A DNA stretch of 64,000 nucleotides from Streptomyces sp. NBC_01216 (GTDB taxonomy: Bacteria; Actinomycetota; Actinomycetes; Streptomycetales; Streptomycetaceae). Shown piece after piece: positions 42,163 through 51,319 of the stretch. A model generated the notes under the pieces. It was not told the origin of the DNA, made no database searches, and saw only the letters and a list, made by a program, of their open reading frames with translations. Position 1 is the first letter of the stretch, and each line of letters starts with the position of its first letter. The position numbers and the translations under genes are program-made. The stretch spans positions 7,063,402 to 7,127,401 of the forward strand of contig NZ_CP108677.1 of assembly GCF_035994945.1 (NCBI RefSeq), in the 5' to 3' direction.

Positions 42163-43386
42163 TCAGACGGAGCGCAGGACCAGCGCGGCGTTGAAACCGC
42201 CGTAGCCGCGGCTGAGGACCAGAGCGGTGCGCAGCCGCGCCTCGCGCGGCCAGTCGGTGACCAGGTCGAGCCGGTGGGCCCGGTCCGGGCGGGTGTGCAC
42301 CGACGGGGGGATGACCTGGTCGCGCAGGGCCAGCGCGGCCGCCGCCGCGTCGAGCGCCGCGCCTCCGGCGTACAGCCGCCCGGTCATCGTCTTCGGCACG
42401 CTCACCGGCACCCCGGCCGGACCGAAGACCGAGGTGATCGCCTCGGCCTCCTCCCGGTCGAGCTCCGGGACGCCGTAACCGTCCGCGAAGACCACGTCGA
42501 CGTCGCCGGGCGCCGCGCCCGCCTCGGCGAGCGCCAGCTCGGCCGCCCGTCGCAGCCCCGGCGGCCGGCCCGAGCCCGGCCGCGGGTCCATGGTGGCCGC
42601 GTAGCCGGCGATCTCGGCGTACAGCCGCGGGGCCCCGCGGCGCTCCGCCTCGGCCCGGCTCTCCACGGTGAGGATCGCGCCGCCCTCGCCCGGCACGTAT
42701 CCGGCGGCCGAGGGGTCGAAGGGCAGGAAGGCCCGGTCAGGCCGCTCCTCCACACTGAGCCGCCCGTTGCTGATCTGGCACACCAGCCCGTACGGGGACA
42801 GCGAGGCGTCCGTGCCGCCGGAGACCACCAGTCGGGTGCCCTTGGCCAGCACCCGGCGGGCCTGCGCCAGCGCGTCCAGTCCGCCGGCCTGCTCCGAGCA
42901 GACCACACTGCACGGACCGCGCATGCCGTGCCGGATGGAGAGCTGTCCGGTCGTCGCCGCGTAGAACCAGGCGATGGCCATGTACGCGCCGACCGCCTGC
43001 GGTCCCTCCGCGTAGAGCTTCTGCAGCTCGCGCTGGCCGAACTCGACGCCGCCGGAGGAGTTGGCGGTGATGACCGCCGTGTCCAGGTCGGCGAAGGCCG
43101 TGGTGTCCACGCCCGCGTCGGCCAGCGCCTCGTTGGTCGCCGCGAAGGCGTACTGGGTCATCGCGTCGGTCTCGCTGACCAGCCGCTGCGGCGCGTGGTC
43201 CGCCGGTTCGAAGCCGTCCGCCTCGCCGGCCACCCGCACCGGGTAGCGCGCCGGGTCGAAGCGGGTGATGGGGCCGATGCCGGACTTGCCGTCCAGGGTG
43301 GCCTGCCACCACGCCTCCCGGTCCAAGCCGTTGGGCGCGACGACGCCGAGCCCGGTGATGACGGGGGAGCTCGTCTCTGCGGTCAC
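42163..43386 (-). CDS. Ketosynthase beta / chain length factor
   Basis: 407 residues from GTG 43386, overlapping the KS-alpha stop by 4 bp. The same frame is open upstream through KS-alpha but that part is antisense-like noise. The active-site Cys is replaced by Gln in VVCSEQAGGLDAL (about residue 162), the hallmark of chain length factors. Other KS-like blocks are GLGVVAPNGLDREAW, SSGGVEFGQRELQKLY and the C-terminal SRGYGGFNAAL. It forms the heterodimer with KS-alpha and sets chain length; the length itself cannot be read reliably by eye. Confidence 0.96.
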   Translation of the reverse strand: MTAETSSPVITGLGVVAPNGLDREAWWQATLDGKSGIGPITRFDPARYPVRVAGEADGFEPADHAPQRLVSETDAMTQYAFAATNEALADAGVDTTAFADLDTAVITANSSGGVEFGQRELQKLYAEGPQAVGAYMAIAWFYAATTGQLSIRHGMRGPCSVVCSEQAGGLDALAQARRVLAKGTRLVVSGGTDASLSPYGLVCQISNGRLSVEERPDRAFLPFDPSAAGYVPGEGGAILTVESRAEAERRGAPRLYAEIAGYAATMDPRPGSGRPPGLRRAAELALAEAGAAPGDVDVVFADGYGVPELDREEAEAITSVFGPAGVPVSVPKTMTGRLYAGGAALDAAAAALALRDQVIPPSVHTRPDRAHRLDLVTDWPREARLRTALVLSRGYGGFNAALVLRSV

Positions 43387-44648
43387 TGGGCCCTCCGCGG
43401 TGAGGTGAGGACGACGGCGCTCTGGAAGCCGCCGAAGCCGCTGCCGACGCTCAGCACCACGTCGAGCTCCGCCTCGCGCGCGGTGCCCGGCACGTAGTCC
43501 AGGTCGCACTCGGGGTCCGGCTCCTCGTAGTTGGCGGTCGGCGGGATCGCGCCCCGGTCCATGGCGAGCGCACTCGCCGCGATCTCGATCGAGCCGATCG
43601 AGCCGAGCGAGTGCCCGACCATCGACTTGATCGAGCTGACCGGGATCCCGTACGCGTGGTGACCGAGGCTGCGCTTGTAGGCGGCCGTCTCGTGCCGGTC
43701 GTTCTGCTTGGTGCCGCTGCCGTGGGCGTTGGCGTAGTCGATCTCCTCCGGGTTGATCCGGGCCTCGTCGAGCGCGGCGGTGATCGCCTCGCCCATCTCC
43801 CGGCCGTCCGGACGCAGCCCGGTCATGTGGTAGCCGTTGGCGCGGGCCGCGTAGCCGGCCACCTCGCAGTAGATCCGGGCGCCGCGGCGCAGCGCGCGCT
43901 CGCGCTCCTCGATCACGAAGACCGCCGAGCCCTCGCCCAGCACCAGGCCGTTGCGCCGCCGGTCGAACGGCCGGCAGGCGTGCTCCGGGTCGTCGTTGCT
44001 GGTGGAGGAGGCGCGCAGGGTGTCGAAGCAGGACACGGTGATCGGGTAGATCGGGGCGTCGGTGGCGCCGGCCACCATCACGTCCGCCGAGCCCTCGCGG
44101 ATCAGGTCCACCGCGTACCCGACGGCGTCGATGCCCGCGCAGCAGCCGGAGCTGACCACCGTCGCCGGACCCTCGGCGCCCGCCGCCCAGGCCACCTCCG
44201 TGGCAAGCGAGCTGGACATCACGTACGAGTACAGGTGCGGCTTCATGTAGCCCTGGTCGACCAGCCACTGGCGCCCGTTGTCGCTGACCGTGCGGTACTC
44301 CTGCTCCATCGAGATGGCGTTGCCGACGCCGTTGCCGACGCTGACGCCGACCCGGTGCGGGTTTTCCGCCGCCATGTCGATCCCGCTGTCGGCGAGTGCC
44401 TCCCGGGTGGCGACCAGCGCGAACTGGCCGGCCCGGTCGGTGCGCCGGATCTCCTGGTAGGACAGCCCGGACACCTCGGGGTCGAAGTCGCACTCCGCCC
44501 CGATCCGGCTGCGGAACGGCGCCGGGTCGAACAGGGTGATCCGCCGGGTCGCCGTACGCCCCTTGACGATCATCTCCCAGAATGCCTCGCGGCCCGGCTG
44601 CCCCGGGGCCACGACGCCTATCCCGGTGATGACTGCTCTGCCCGTCAT
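43383..44648 (-). CDS. Ketosynthase alpha
   Basis: 421 residues. Catalytic Cys in VVSSGCCAGIDAVG (about residue 169), with both active-site His in NAHGSGTKQND and KSMVGHSLGSIG. The CCAG context differs slightly from the common GCTSG, but the nucleophile is kept. It performs decarboxylative condensation with malonyl-ACP. ATG at 44648 overlaps the upstream cupin stop by 4 bp, so the chain TcmI-like cyclase, cupin, KS-alpha, KS-beta, ACP, cyclase, ABM, SCP2 forms one tightly coupled operon. Confidence 0.97.
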   Translation of the reverse strand: MTGRAVITGIGVVAPGQPGREAFWEMIVKGRTATRRITLFDPAPFRSRIGAECDFDPEVSGLSYQEIRRTDRAGQFALVATREALADSGIDMAAENPHRVGVSVGNGVGNAISMEQEYRTVSDNGRQWLVDQGYMKPHLYSYVMSSSLATEVAWAAGAEGPATVVSSGCCAGIDAVGYAVDLIREGSADVMVAGATDAPIYPITVSCFDTLRASSTSNDDPEHACRPFDRRRNGLVLGEGSAVFVIEERERALRRGARIYCEVAGYAARANGYHMTGLRPDGREMGEAITAALDEARINPEEIDYANAHGSGTKQNDRHETAAYKRSLGHHAYGIPVSSIKSMVGHSLGSIGSIEIAASALAMDRGAIPPTANYEEPDPECDLDYVPGTAREAELDVVLSVGSGFGGFQSAVVLTSPRRAQ

Positions 44649-45070
44649 CCGGCGCCCCCCACCTCGGGCAGGGTGCCCTCGCCGGGCAGCGGCTCGCAGT
44701 CGACGTGCCCGAGTTCGGGACGCGGGGCGAGCGGGCTGAGGAAGAAGGCGACGAACGCCTGTTCGTCCCCCGGGTTCTCGATCCGGTGCCGCACGCCGAT
44801 CGGTACCATGAAGGACTCGCCCGGCTTCAGGACCAGCTCCTCGCCGTCGACCCGGAGCAGGATCCGGCCCCGGATCGTGTGGAAGAACTCCTCGGAGTAC
44901 GGGTGGTAGTGCTCGGAGACGAACTCCCCGGGCTCCAGCGTGCCGACGCCCATGAACCCCGAGGTCGCGCCACAGGTCTTCGGGCTGAGCAGGACACGCA
45001 GATCGCCGCCGCGCTTGCGGTTGGGCGGCACGTCGTCGATGGCGACCTTGATGAGGTCGGTGGTCTGCAT
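44645..45070 (-). CDS. Cupin (TcmJ/WhiE-II-like)
   Basis: 141 residues from ATG 45070 (GGAG upstream). Cupin motif 1 (G-X5-H-X-H: GEFVSEHYHPYSEEFF) and motif 2 (PIGVRHRIENPG) are intact and bind a metal. TcmJ-like cupins next to KS-alpha are found in tetracenomycin, spore-pigment and pentangular clusters and improve or direct later ring closures. Position between the TcmI-like cyclase and KS-alpha matches that pattern. Confidence 0.9.
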   Translation of the reverse strand: MQTTDLIKVAIDDVPPNRKRGGDLRVLLSPKTCGATSGFMGVGTLEPGEFVSEHYHPYSEEFFHTIRGRILLRVDGEELVLKPGESFMVPIGVRHRIENPGDEQAFVAFFLSPLAPRPELGHVDCEPLPGEGTLPEVGGAG

Positions 45071-45108
45071 TGGGTGCTCCACAGATGGGGGACGGTGCGG
45101 CGGACTGC

Positions 45109-45429
45109 TCAGGGGGTCCAGGTGTAGAAGGCCTCGGCCATCGAGTCCTTCGGCTCCCGCCAGTCGGGGGAGTAGGGCGTCATGAACTCCTGGAGGCGCG
45201 TGTTGATGTCCTCGTAGAGCGGGTGGCTGCGGGCCCGGTAGAGGTTGCCGTTGATCGGCTGCTCCGCCTCGACCAGGTGGAAGTAGAGTCCGTGGAAGCG
45301 GAAGAGGGTGCGTCGCTGGACCCCGATCATGTGCGGGAGGTCGGTCGCGTCGGACTCGGCGAACAGCGCGGCCACCTTCTCCGCGTCGTCGTGGTCCATG
45401 CGCGCGACGATGAGGGTGCGATGAGACAC
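45109..45429 (-). CDS. TcmI-type polyketide cyclase
   Basis: 106 residues from GTG 45429 with AAGGAG upstream. The ferredoxin-like TcmI fold shows as RTLIVARMDHDDAEKVAALF, DLPHMIGVQRRTLFRFHGL, YFHLVEAE and RLQEFMTPYSPDWREPKDSM. TcmI-type enzymes close the last rings of the polycyclic scaffold. It is the first gene of the core PKS operon, downstream of a SARP-type promoter. Confidence 0.94.
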   Translation of the reverse strand: MSHRTLIVARMDHDDAEKVAALFAESDATDLPHMIGVQRRTLFRFHGLYFHLVEAEQPINGNLYRARSHPLYEDINTRLQEFMTPYSPDWREPKDSMAEAFYTWTP

Positions 45430-45503
45430 GGGCACTCCTTGTGAATGTCGCCCGGAGCGGTCGGGCTTGCGGTGGCCGTGAGCGGTGCGGCCTGCCGAGA
45501 GAG

Positions 45504-45546
45504 ATGATTCAGGCGGCGGCTTGAGACGGTGTCCAGCCCAACTCGA
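45504..45546 (-). promoter_or_regulatory. SARP-type promoter of the core PKS operon
   Basis: Minus-strand heptamers TCGAGTT (45546-45540), TGGACAC (45535-45529), TCAAGCC (45524-45518) at 11-bp steps, 8 bp, then AATCAT (45509-45504). The -35 side touches the end of the upstream exporter gene. Confidence 0.65.
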
Positions 45547-45548
45547 CG

Positions 45549-47075
45549 TCATATTCGAGCCGTTCCGGGTCCGGAAGCGAGTGGCGCGGCGCCCGGCCCG
45601 CGCCGGTCCTCGCGCGGCAGCAGTACGGCCGTCACGGCGGCCACGACGGCGAAACCCGCCAGGTAGCTCCACAGCGGCAGCACCCCCACCAGCCGGGAGA
45701 GCTGGCCGCCCAGGCCCGCGCCCAGCGCGGCCCCGAGGTAGAACAGGCCCATCATCCGGCCGCGGTGGCCCTCCGGCGCGGTCTCCGCCGTGGTGCTCAG
45801 ACCCACCGGCCCGAAGACCAGCTCGCCGCAGGCCACCCAGAGGAACGCGGTCAGCAGCCAGACCGGGGAGACCGGCCCGTCGTCGGCCGCCAGCCAGGCC
45901 CCGGTGGCGAGCACCGAGAAGCCGACCGCCGCGAATCCCAGGCCCACCGCGAACTTCCGCCCCCCGTCCGTACGCGCGCCCATCCGCAGCCACAGCCAGG
46001 CGAACCCCGGGGCGAGCAGCAGCAGGAACAGGGGGTGAGCCGACTGGAACCAGCTCGCCGGCACCAGGAAGCCGCCGATCCCGCGGTCGGTGTGTTCCCG
46101 GGCGAACAGGCTGAACACCGAACCGAGCTGCCCGAACATCGCCCAGAACAGCACCGACGGCACGAACACCCGCAGATAGCCGCGGACCCGTACCCGCTCG
46201 GCGGTCCCGAGCTCACCGCCCCGCAGCAGCCGCCGGAAGTACCAGACGGGAGCGATCAGCGAGCCCAGGCCGCACAGCGCGAGGACCGGGTGCAGCGCCG
46301 CCCCGCCGACCGCCAGCGCCCCGGCGGCGAGCAGGACCGCGAGGGCCAGTCCGGCCCAGGCCCCGCGCACCAGCCGGCGCATCGCCTCGGGCGGCAGCGG
46401 GCGGCTGGGGCCGGTCCGGGCGCCGCGCAGGCTCGGCGCGCCGTGCAGGTACTGCAGCACGCCGATGACCATGCCGACGGCCGCCGCCCCGAAGCCCAGG
46501 TGCCAGGCCACCCGCTCCCCGAGCGCACCGGTGACCAGCGGCCCGAGCAGGGCGCTCACCTGGACGCTCATGTAGAAGAGGGAGAACGCCGCCTGCCGTT
46601 GCGCGCTCGAGGCCCCCGGGTTCATCTGGTCGAAGATCACCGGAAGGTTCGGCTTCAGCATCCCGGTGCCGCAGGCCACCAGCATCAGCCCGCAGTAGAA
46701 GGAGGTCTGCGCGGGTACCGCCATGCAGGCGTGCCCGGCCGCGATCACCAGTGCGCCGCTCAGCATCGCCCGGTGCGTACCGAGCACTCGGTCGCCCAGC
46801 CAGCCACCGGGCATCGCCGCCAGGAAGGAGGCCGAGACGTACAGGCCGAAGAGGGCGCCCGCGGTGCCGTCCGACAGGCCGAGGCCGCCCTCCGACCGGG
46901 GCGCGGTCGCGTACAGGAAGAGCAGTGCCTGCATGCCGTAGAAGCTGAACCGCTCCCACATGTCGGTCAGGAACAGCGTGCTGAACCAGCGTTCGCGGAA
47001 CATCGCCCGCAGCGGCCGCTCCGGACCGTCGGGCGGCCGCTCCGGGGCGTCGGCGGCGGTGCCGTGTGCGCTCAT
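45549..47075 (-). CDS. MFS transporter of the POT/peptide-transporter type
   Basis: 508 residues, about 14 spans. FLTDMWERFSFYGMQALLFLY is the POT signature in helix 1, and GWLGDRVLGTHRAM is the motif A region. In antibiotic clusters POT-like proteins frequently serve as product exporters instead of peptide importers. It lies upstream of the core PKS operon in the same direction and 10 bp after the FabG-like SDR gene, so the two are probably co-transcribed from 47.9 kb. Confidence 0.9.
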   Translation of the reverse strand: MSAHGTAADAPERPPDGPERPLRAMFRERWFSTLFLTDMWERFSFYGMQALLFLYATAPRSEGGLGLSDGTAGALFGLYVSASFLAAMPGGWLGDRVLGTHRAMLSGALVIAAGHACMAVPAQTSFYCGLMLVACGTGMLKPNLPVIFDQMNPGASSAQRQAAFSLFYMSVQVSALLGPLVTGALGERVAWHLGFGAAAVGMVIGVLQYLHGAPSLRGARTGPSRPLPPEAMRRLVRGAWAGLALAVLLAAGALAVGGAALHPVLALCGLGSLIAPVWYFRRLLRGGELGTAERVRVRGYLRVFVPSVLFWAMFGQLGSVFSLFAREHTDRGIGGFLVPASWFQSAHPLFLLLLAPGFAWLWLRMGARTDGGRKFAVGLGFAAVGFSVLATGAWLAADDGPVSPVWLLTAFLWVACGELVFGPVGLSTTAETAPEGHRGRMMGLFYLGAALGAGLGGQLSRLVGVLPLWSYLAGFAVVAAVTAVLLPREDRRGPGAAPLASGPGTARI

Positions 47076-47085
47076 GGCCGTCCCC

Positions 47086-47826
47086 TCACAGCGCTATGCC
47101 GCCGTCGATCTGGACGACCTGCCCGGTGATGTAGTCGGCGGCGTCGGACAGCAGGAAGGCGACCAGTTCGGCCACGGACCCGGCGCTGCCGAAGCGGCCC
47201 ATGGCCACCTTCCCCAGCGCCGCCTCCCGGGCCTTGGGCGACATCCCGTCGAGCATGTCCGTCTCGATGAACCCCGGCGCCACGGCGTTGACCCGCACCC
47301 CGTAGGGGGCGACCTCCTTGGCCAGCGCACGGGTGAGCCCGTTCAGACCGGCCTTGGCGGTGGCGTAGTTCGTCTGTCCCGGATTGCCGTACACCCCGAT
47401 CACCGACGAGACGTTCACGATCGCGCCCGCCCTGCGGGTGATCAGCCCGCGCACCACCGCGCGGGTCGTGTGGAACGCGCCGTCCAGGCTGGTGCCGACC
47501 ACCGTGTGCCAGTCCAGGGCCGACATCAGTGCCATCGGGCGGTCCTTCAGGACCCCGGCCGAGTTGACCACGGCGTACGGCGCGCCCAGCTTCTCCTCCA
47601 CCTCCGTGACGAAGGCGGCGACCGCCTCCTGGTCGGTGACGTCGCAGACCACGTGGTGCACCGCCGCTCCCTCCTCGGCGACCAGACGGGCCGTCTCCAG
47701 GGCCGCCTCGTCCGCCGAGCGGGAGCAGAACCCGATGTCGTGGCCCGCCTGTGCGAGCCGGACCGCGACGGCCCGGCCGATGCCCCGCGAGCCGCCGGTC
47801 ACCAGCGCAACGCGCCTTTCGGTCAT
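47086..47826 (-). CDS. 3-oxoacyl-ACP reductase-like SDR (FabG type)
   Basis: 246 residues. GGSRGIG (11-17), NSAG (88-91), catalytic Ser140/141, Tyr154 and Lys158, and the C-terminal ITGQVVQIDGGIAL are classic FabG. It could reduce the beta-keto group of the KSIII-made diketide starter or a ketone on the main chain. The strong FabG resemblance favours the former, but this is inference. ATG 47826 lies downstream of a SARP-type site shared with the divergent multicopper oxidase. Confidence 0.93.
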   Translation of the reverse strand: MTERRVALVTGGSRGIGRAVAVRLAQAGHDIGFCSRSADEAALETARLVAEEGAAVHHVVCDVTDQEAVAAFVTEVEEKLGAPYAVVNSAGVLKDRPMALMSALDWHTVVGTSLDGAFHTTRAVVRGLITRRAGAIVNVSSVIGVYGNPGQTNYATAKAGLNGLTRALAKEVAPYGVRVNAVAPGFIETDMLDGMSPKAREAALGKVAMGRFGSAGSVAELVAFLLSDAADYITGQVVQIDGGIAL

Positions 47827-47880
47827 CTTCACGTTCCCTTCGCGCAGCCGCGGCCGGGGCGGCTGCCGCGGCCGGCGGCG

Positions 47881-47929
47881 AGCATCGTCCAGTGGCCTCG
47901 AGGCAGACTCGAATGCCTCCCGCCACGCT
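47881..47929. promoter_or_regulatory. Divergent SARP-type promoters of SDR/POT and multicopper oxidase units
   Basis: Plus strand: TCGAGGC (47898) and TCGAATG (47909), 8 bp, CACGCT (47924-47929), then ATG only 6 bases on at 47936. Minus strand: TCGAGTC (47912-47906) and TCGAGGC (47901-47895), 8 bp, GATGCT (47886-47881). The TCGA cores are palindromic, so one cluster can read both ways. Confidence 0.6.
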
Positions 47930-47935
47930 GGCCGC

Positions 47936-50323
47936 ATGGTGGAGAACCTCTTCGAACAGAACCTGTTGTGGGCCGTGCTGGCCGCGGTCTTCTGGGGCTT
48001 CGCGGCCCGCGGCGCCCGGACCCTGGCGACCCGGCGCACCACGCGCTCGCTCCGGCGCCGTGCGCGTCTCGGTCTCGTGCTGGTGTCCGTGTGCCTGCTG
48101 CTCCTCGCCCTGCGGGTGGGCCTCGCCGTCGCGCTGGGCGGTGCGGCCGAGTGGCGGGCCGCCGCCGACTTCCTCCTGTTCGCGGCCGTGCCGCTGACCC
48201 TCGCGGGCAGCGCCGTGGCGGCGTTGGCACTGCCCGCGTACCTGCGCGTCGTCCGCCTGGCGGTCCGGCCGGGACCCGCGCCGGCGGCCGCCGGGCGCGG
48301 GCCGCTCACGGACGCCGCGGGCGCGCGGCCGGTGCCGGTCGCGGCCGGCCGGGAGGCGGCGTCGGCCACGGCCGGGGCGTCCCCGCCCGCTGCCGGACCG
48401 TCGGTGCCGCCTGTGGCCGGCCGCGAACCCGGACCGGCCGCCGGCGGGCCGGCCGCGCCCGCCGCGTTGCGGCAGGCCGCCGCCGACCCCCGGCTGGTCG
48501 TGCCGGTACGGGCCTGCTTCGCCGTGACCGTCGTCACCGGCGCGCTCACCCTCCACCCGCCCGCCCCCTCGTGGACCGGCCCGTTCCTCCTCGAACTCGC
48601 CCTGCTCGCCGTGGTGGCGGGCGCGCTGCTCCTCTTCCAGCAGCGACGCCGCACCGACCTCGCCGCCCCCGGCTGGAAGCGGCCGTCCTGGCCACGCCGG
48701 GCGGTGCGCCCGACCGCGCTGCTCGGCGCGGTCGTCCTGCTGTGCACCGCGGGTGGCGCCGTGATGCAGCGGGAGAGCCGGCTGCCCGCCACCCTCGCCC
48801 ACCACCAGCACCGCTACGACACCGGCGGCGGCCCGGACGCCGGCCGGGCCCCCGCCCGGGACCTCACCACCCTCGCCGGGCCGCGCGACGAACGCCCGGC
48901 CCAGCGGATCACGCTCACCGCCACGAGCCGCACCATGACCCTGACCTCCGGCGAGAAGGTGCACGCCCTCGCCTTCAACGGCTCGCTGCCCGGACCCGAA
49001 CTACACCTGGTACGCGGCGAGCTGACCGAGGTCGTGCTGGTCAACGAGAACGTCGATGACGGTGTCACGCTGCACTGGCACGGCGTCGACGTCCCGAACG
49101 CCGAGGACGGCGTCGCGGGCGTCACCCAGGACGCCGTCAGACCCGGCGGGCGGCACGTCTACCGGATCCGTCCGACCCGCGCCGGCACCTTCTGGTACCA
49201 CTCCCACCAGCAGTCCAGCACCGTCGTCGTCCGCGGCCTGTTCGGCGCGCTCGTCGTCGAGGAGCCCGGCGCCCGGCCCGCGGGTGTCGACCGCACGGTC
49301 GTCGCCCACGCCTGGCCCGTCGCCGACACCGACACCGACGGCGGGGAGCGGACGGCGGGCGGACCGCCCCGGGGCTCCGGTGGCGCGCTCAGCGGCCGGA
49401 ACGGCCTCGGCGGCCTGCTGCGCACGGCGTTCGGCGACGACACGCGTCGCCGGACCGAGCGGGTCGCCGCGGGCACGCCGGTGCGGCTGCGCCTGGTCAA
49501 CGCCGACAACTGTCCCCGAACCTACTCGCTGGCCGGTACCCCGTTCCGGGTCGCCGCGATCGACGGCAACGAGGTGAACCGCCCCACCGAACTCACCGGC
49601 CGCCAGGTGCGCGTCGCCGGCGGCGGCCGGATCGACCTCGCCTTCGTACAGCCCGCCGCACCGGTGCACCTGACCGTCGTCGGCGACGCCAACGCCTCCG
49701 CGGGCAGCCACGGCTTCGAGGGCTGCGGCGAGGACGGCGCCTACGGGGCCGGCCGCGTCGAGACCGCCTCACTGCTGCTTGTCCCGCCCGGGGTTCCCGC
49801 CACCGAAGCCCCGGCCGCGGACGGGCCGCTGTTCGACCCGCTGCACTACGGCACGCCCGCCGCGGCGCCGTTCGGCCCCGACACCCGCTACGACCGGGAG
49901 TTCCACCTCGTCCTCGGCAACAGCGTCGGCTTCTTCGACGGTCGCCCGATGATGCTGTGGACCATCAACAACGCGGTCTACCCGGACATCCCGGCCCTGC
50001 TGGTGGCCGAGGGCGACACGGTGCGCACCACCTTCGTCAACCGCAGCCTCGACGACCATCCGATGCACCTGCACGGGCATCGCATCCTGGTGCTCTCCCG
50101 CGACGGCGAGCGGGCCACCGGCAGCCCCTGGTGGACCGACACCCTCAACGTCGCGCCCGGCGAGCGCTACGAGGTCGCCTTCCGGGCCGACAACCCCGGG
50201 GTCTGGATGGACCACTGCCACAACCTCGACCACGCCCGCGACGGCATGGTGCTGCACCTCGCCTACGACGGGGTGACCAGCCCCTACCGGGCCGGCAGGT
50301 CGACGGGCAACGTGCCCGAGTGA
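47936..50323 (+). CDS. Membrane-anchored multicopper oxidase
   Basis: 795 residues. About six hydrophobic spans in residues 1-265 (for example LLWAVLAAVFWGFAARG, then LVLVSVCLLLLALRV), broken by a long Pro/Ala-rich segment (~120-175). A laccase-like domain (~310-790) follows with all four copper motifs: TLHWHGVDVP, FWYHSHQQSS, HPMHLHGHRI and HCHNLDHARDGM. The Met four residues after the last His is the usual T1 axial ligand. The catalytic part likely faces outward and could oxidise or couple phenols of the exported polyketide. No Shine-Dalgarno precedes ATG 47936 and a -10 sits 6 bp away, suggesting a leaderless transcript. Its 3' end overlaps the convergent acyltransferase gene by 40 bp. Confidence 0.93.
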   Translation: MVENLFEQNLLWAVLAAVFWGFAARGARTLATRRTTRSLRRRARLGLVLVSVCLLLLALRVGLAVALGGAAEWRAAADFLLFAAVPLTLAGSAVAALALPAYLRVVRLAVRPGPAPAAAGRGPLTDAAGARPVPVAAGREAASATAGASPPAAGPSVPPVAGREPGPAAGGPAAPAALRQAAADPRLVVPVRACFAVTVVTGALTLHPPAPSWTGPFLLELALLAVVAGALLLFQQRRRTDLAAPGWKRPSWPRRAVRPTALLGAVVLLCTAGGAVMQRESRLPATLAHHQHRYDTGGGPDAGRAPARDLTTLAGPRDERPAQRITLTATSRTMTLTSGEKVHALAFNGSLPGPELHLVRGELTEVVLVNENVDDGVTLHWHGVDVPNAEDGVAGVTQDAVRPGGRHVYRIRPTRAGTFWYHSHQQSSTVVVRGLFGALVVEEPGARPAGVDRTVVAHAWPVADTDTDGGERTAGGPPRGSGGALSGRNGLGGLLRTAFGDDTRRRTERVAAGTPVRLRLVNADNCPRTYSLAGTPFRVAAIDGNEVNRPTELTGRQVRVAGGGRIDLAFVQPAAPVHLTVVGDANASAGSHGFEGCGEDGAYGAGRVETASLLLVPPGVPATEAPAADGPLFDPLHYGTPAAAPFGPDTRYDREFHLVLGNSVGFFDGRPMMLWTINNAVYPDIPALLVAEGDTVRTTFVNRSLDDHPMHLHGHRILVLSRDGERATGSPWWTDTLNVAPGERYEVAFRADNPGVWMDHCHNLDHARDGMVLHLAYDGVTSPYRAGRSTGNVPE

Positions 50324-51312
50324 CCGCCGGCGTCCGCCGTACCGAGCAGCCGGTCCCGCGCCGCGCGCACGCTCCGCCGGTCCTCCTCGGGCCCCGCGGC
50401 CCGGGCGGGCAGCGTCGGCAGGACCACGCTGCGGCCCGCGCGCACCGCTTCGTGCGCGCGGGCCAGCACCGTCAGGCTCTGTGACGGGCCGGCCTCCACA
50501 AGGACCCGGTCCCGGTCGGCGAGGAGCCGGTCCAGGGTCGCCCAGAACAGCACCGGAGCGGTCGGCTGCCCGGCCCAGAACTCCGCGGACACCGCCTCCG
50601 CCGGGTCCAGCGGCCCGGTGGTGTACGCCGAGTGCAGCGGCGTCCGGGGAGCGCGTAGCCGCATCGTGCGCAGCAGCTCCGCCGTCGGCGCGACGAGCGG
50701 CGCGAGCGCGGGGCTGTGGTACGGGGTGCGCGAGGCCAGCTTCCGGAAGGTACGCCCGTCCGCCGCCAGGCGCCGCGCGACCGCTTCCAGCGGTGTGTCC
50801 GGCCCGGACAGCACCGTGTGCCGGGGCGCGTTCACCGCGGCCACCACCACGCCGGAACCGAGGTAGCCCGCCAGCTCCGGCGGGGCGGCGGCGACCGCGA
50901 GCATCCCGCCGCGCGGGGTGCCGCGCTGCAGCCGTACCCGTTCCCACAGCAGCCGCACCGCGTCCGGCAGTGGGAACACCCCCGCCAGCACGGCGGCCGC
51001 GAACTCCCCCATGCTGTGGCCGAGATAGGCGTCCGGGCGCACCCCCCAGCTCTCCACCAGCCGTCCCATGGCGTAGTCGACCGCGAAGAGCAGCGGGGCG
51101 GAGCGGGCGTCGGCCTCCATCGACACCGCCGGGTGCGTCGCCAGCCAGTCCGCGCGGGCGTCCGCGCCCTCCGGACCGAGCAGGGCGAGCACCTCGTCCA
51201 GTGCCGCGGTGAAGACCGGCTCGCGCCGGTAGAGCCCGGCCGCCATCCGGGCGTGCTGCGCGCCGGTCCCGGGGAACATCAGGACGACGGATCGGCGGTG
51301 AGGAAGAGTCAT
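50284..51312 (-). CDS. Malonyl-CoA:ACP acyltransferase-like (FabD/trans-AT)
   Basis: 342 residues from ATG 51312. MFPGTGAQHARMAAGLY opens the domain; the nucleophile Ser100 is in YLGHSMGEFAAAV; ASRTPYHSPALAPLV holds the second catalytic His, and the distal VEAGPSQSLTVLA is typical. It loads malonyl (or the starter) onto ACP. Many type II clusters borrow the primary-metabolism enzyme, so a dedicated copy suggests special starter loading together with KSIII. No Shine-Dalgarno is seen, and a CACGCT -10 lies 7 bases upstream of the ATG, consistent with leaderless translation. Confidence 0.93.
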   Translation of the reverse strand: MTLPHRRSVVLMFPGTGAQHARMAAGLYRREPVFTAALDEVLALLGPEGADARADWLATHPAVSMEADARSAPLLFAVDYAMGRLVESWGVRPDAYLGHSMGEFAAAVLAGVFPLPDAVRLLWERVRLQRGTPRGGMLAVAAAPPELAGYLGSGVVVAAVNAPRHTVLSGPDTPLEAVARRLAADGRTFRKLASRTPYHSPALAPLVAPTAELLRTMRLRAPRTPLHSAYTTGPLDPAEAVSAEFWAGQPTAPVLFWATLDRLLADRDRVLVEAGPSQSLTVLARAHEAVRAGRSVVLPTLPARAAGPEEDRRSVRAARDRLLGTADAGGHSGTLPVDLPAR

Positions 51313-51319
51313 GCCGCCC

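Noticed and set aside
42163..44493. Single 776-codon frame covering KS-beta and most of KS-alpha
   Set aside because: Only the KS-beta part (from 43386) is protein-like; the upstream part is an off-frame reading of KS-alpha, so it is not a KS fusion.
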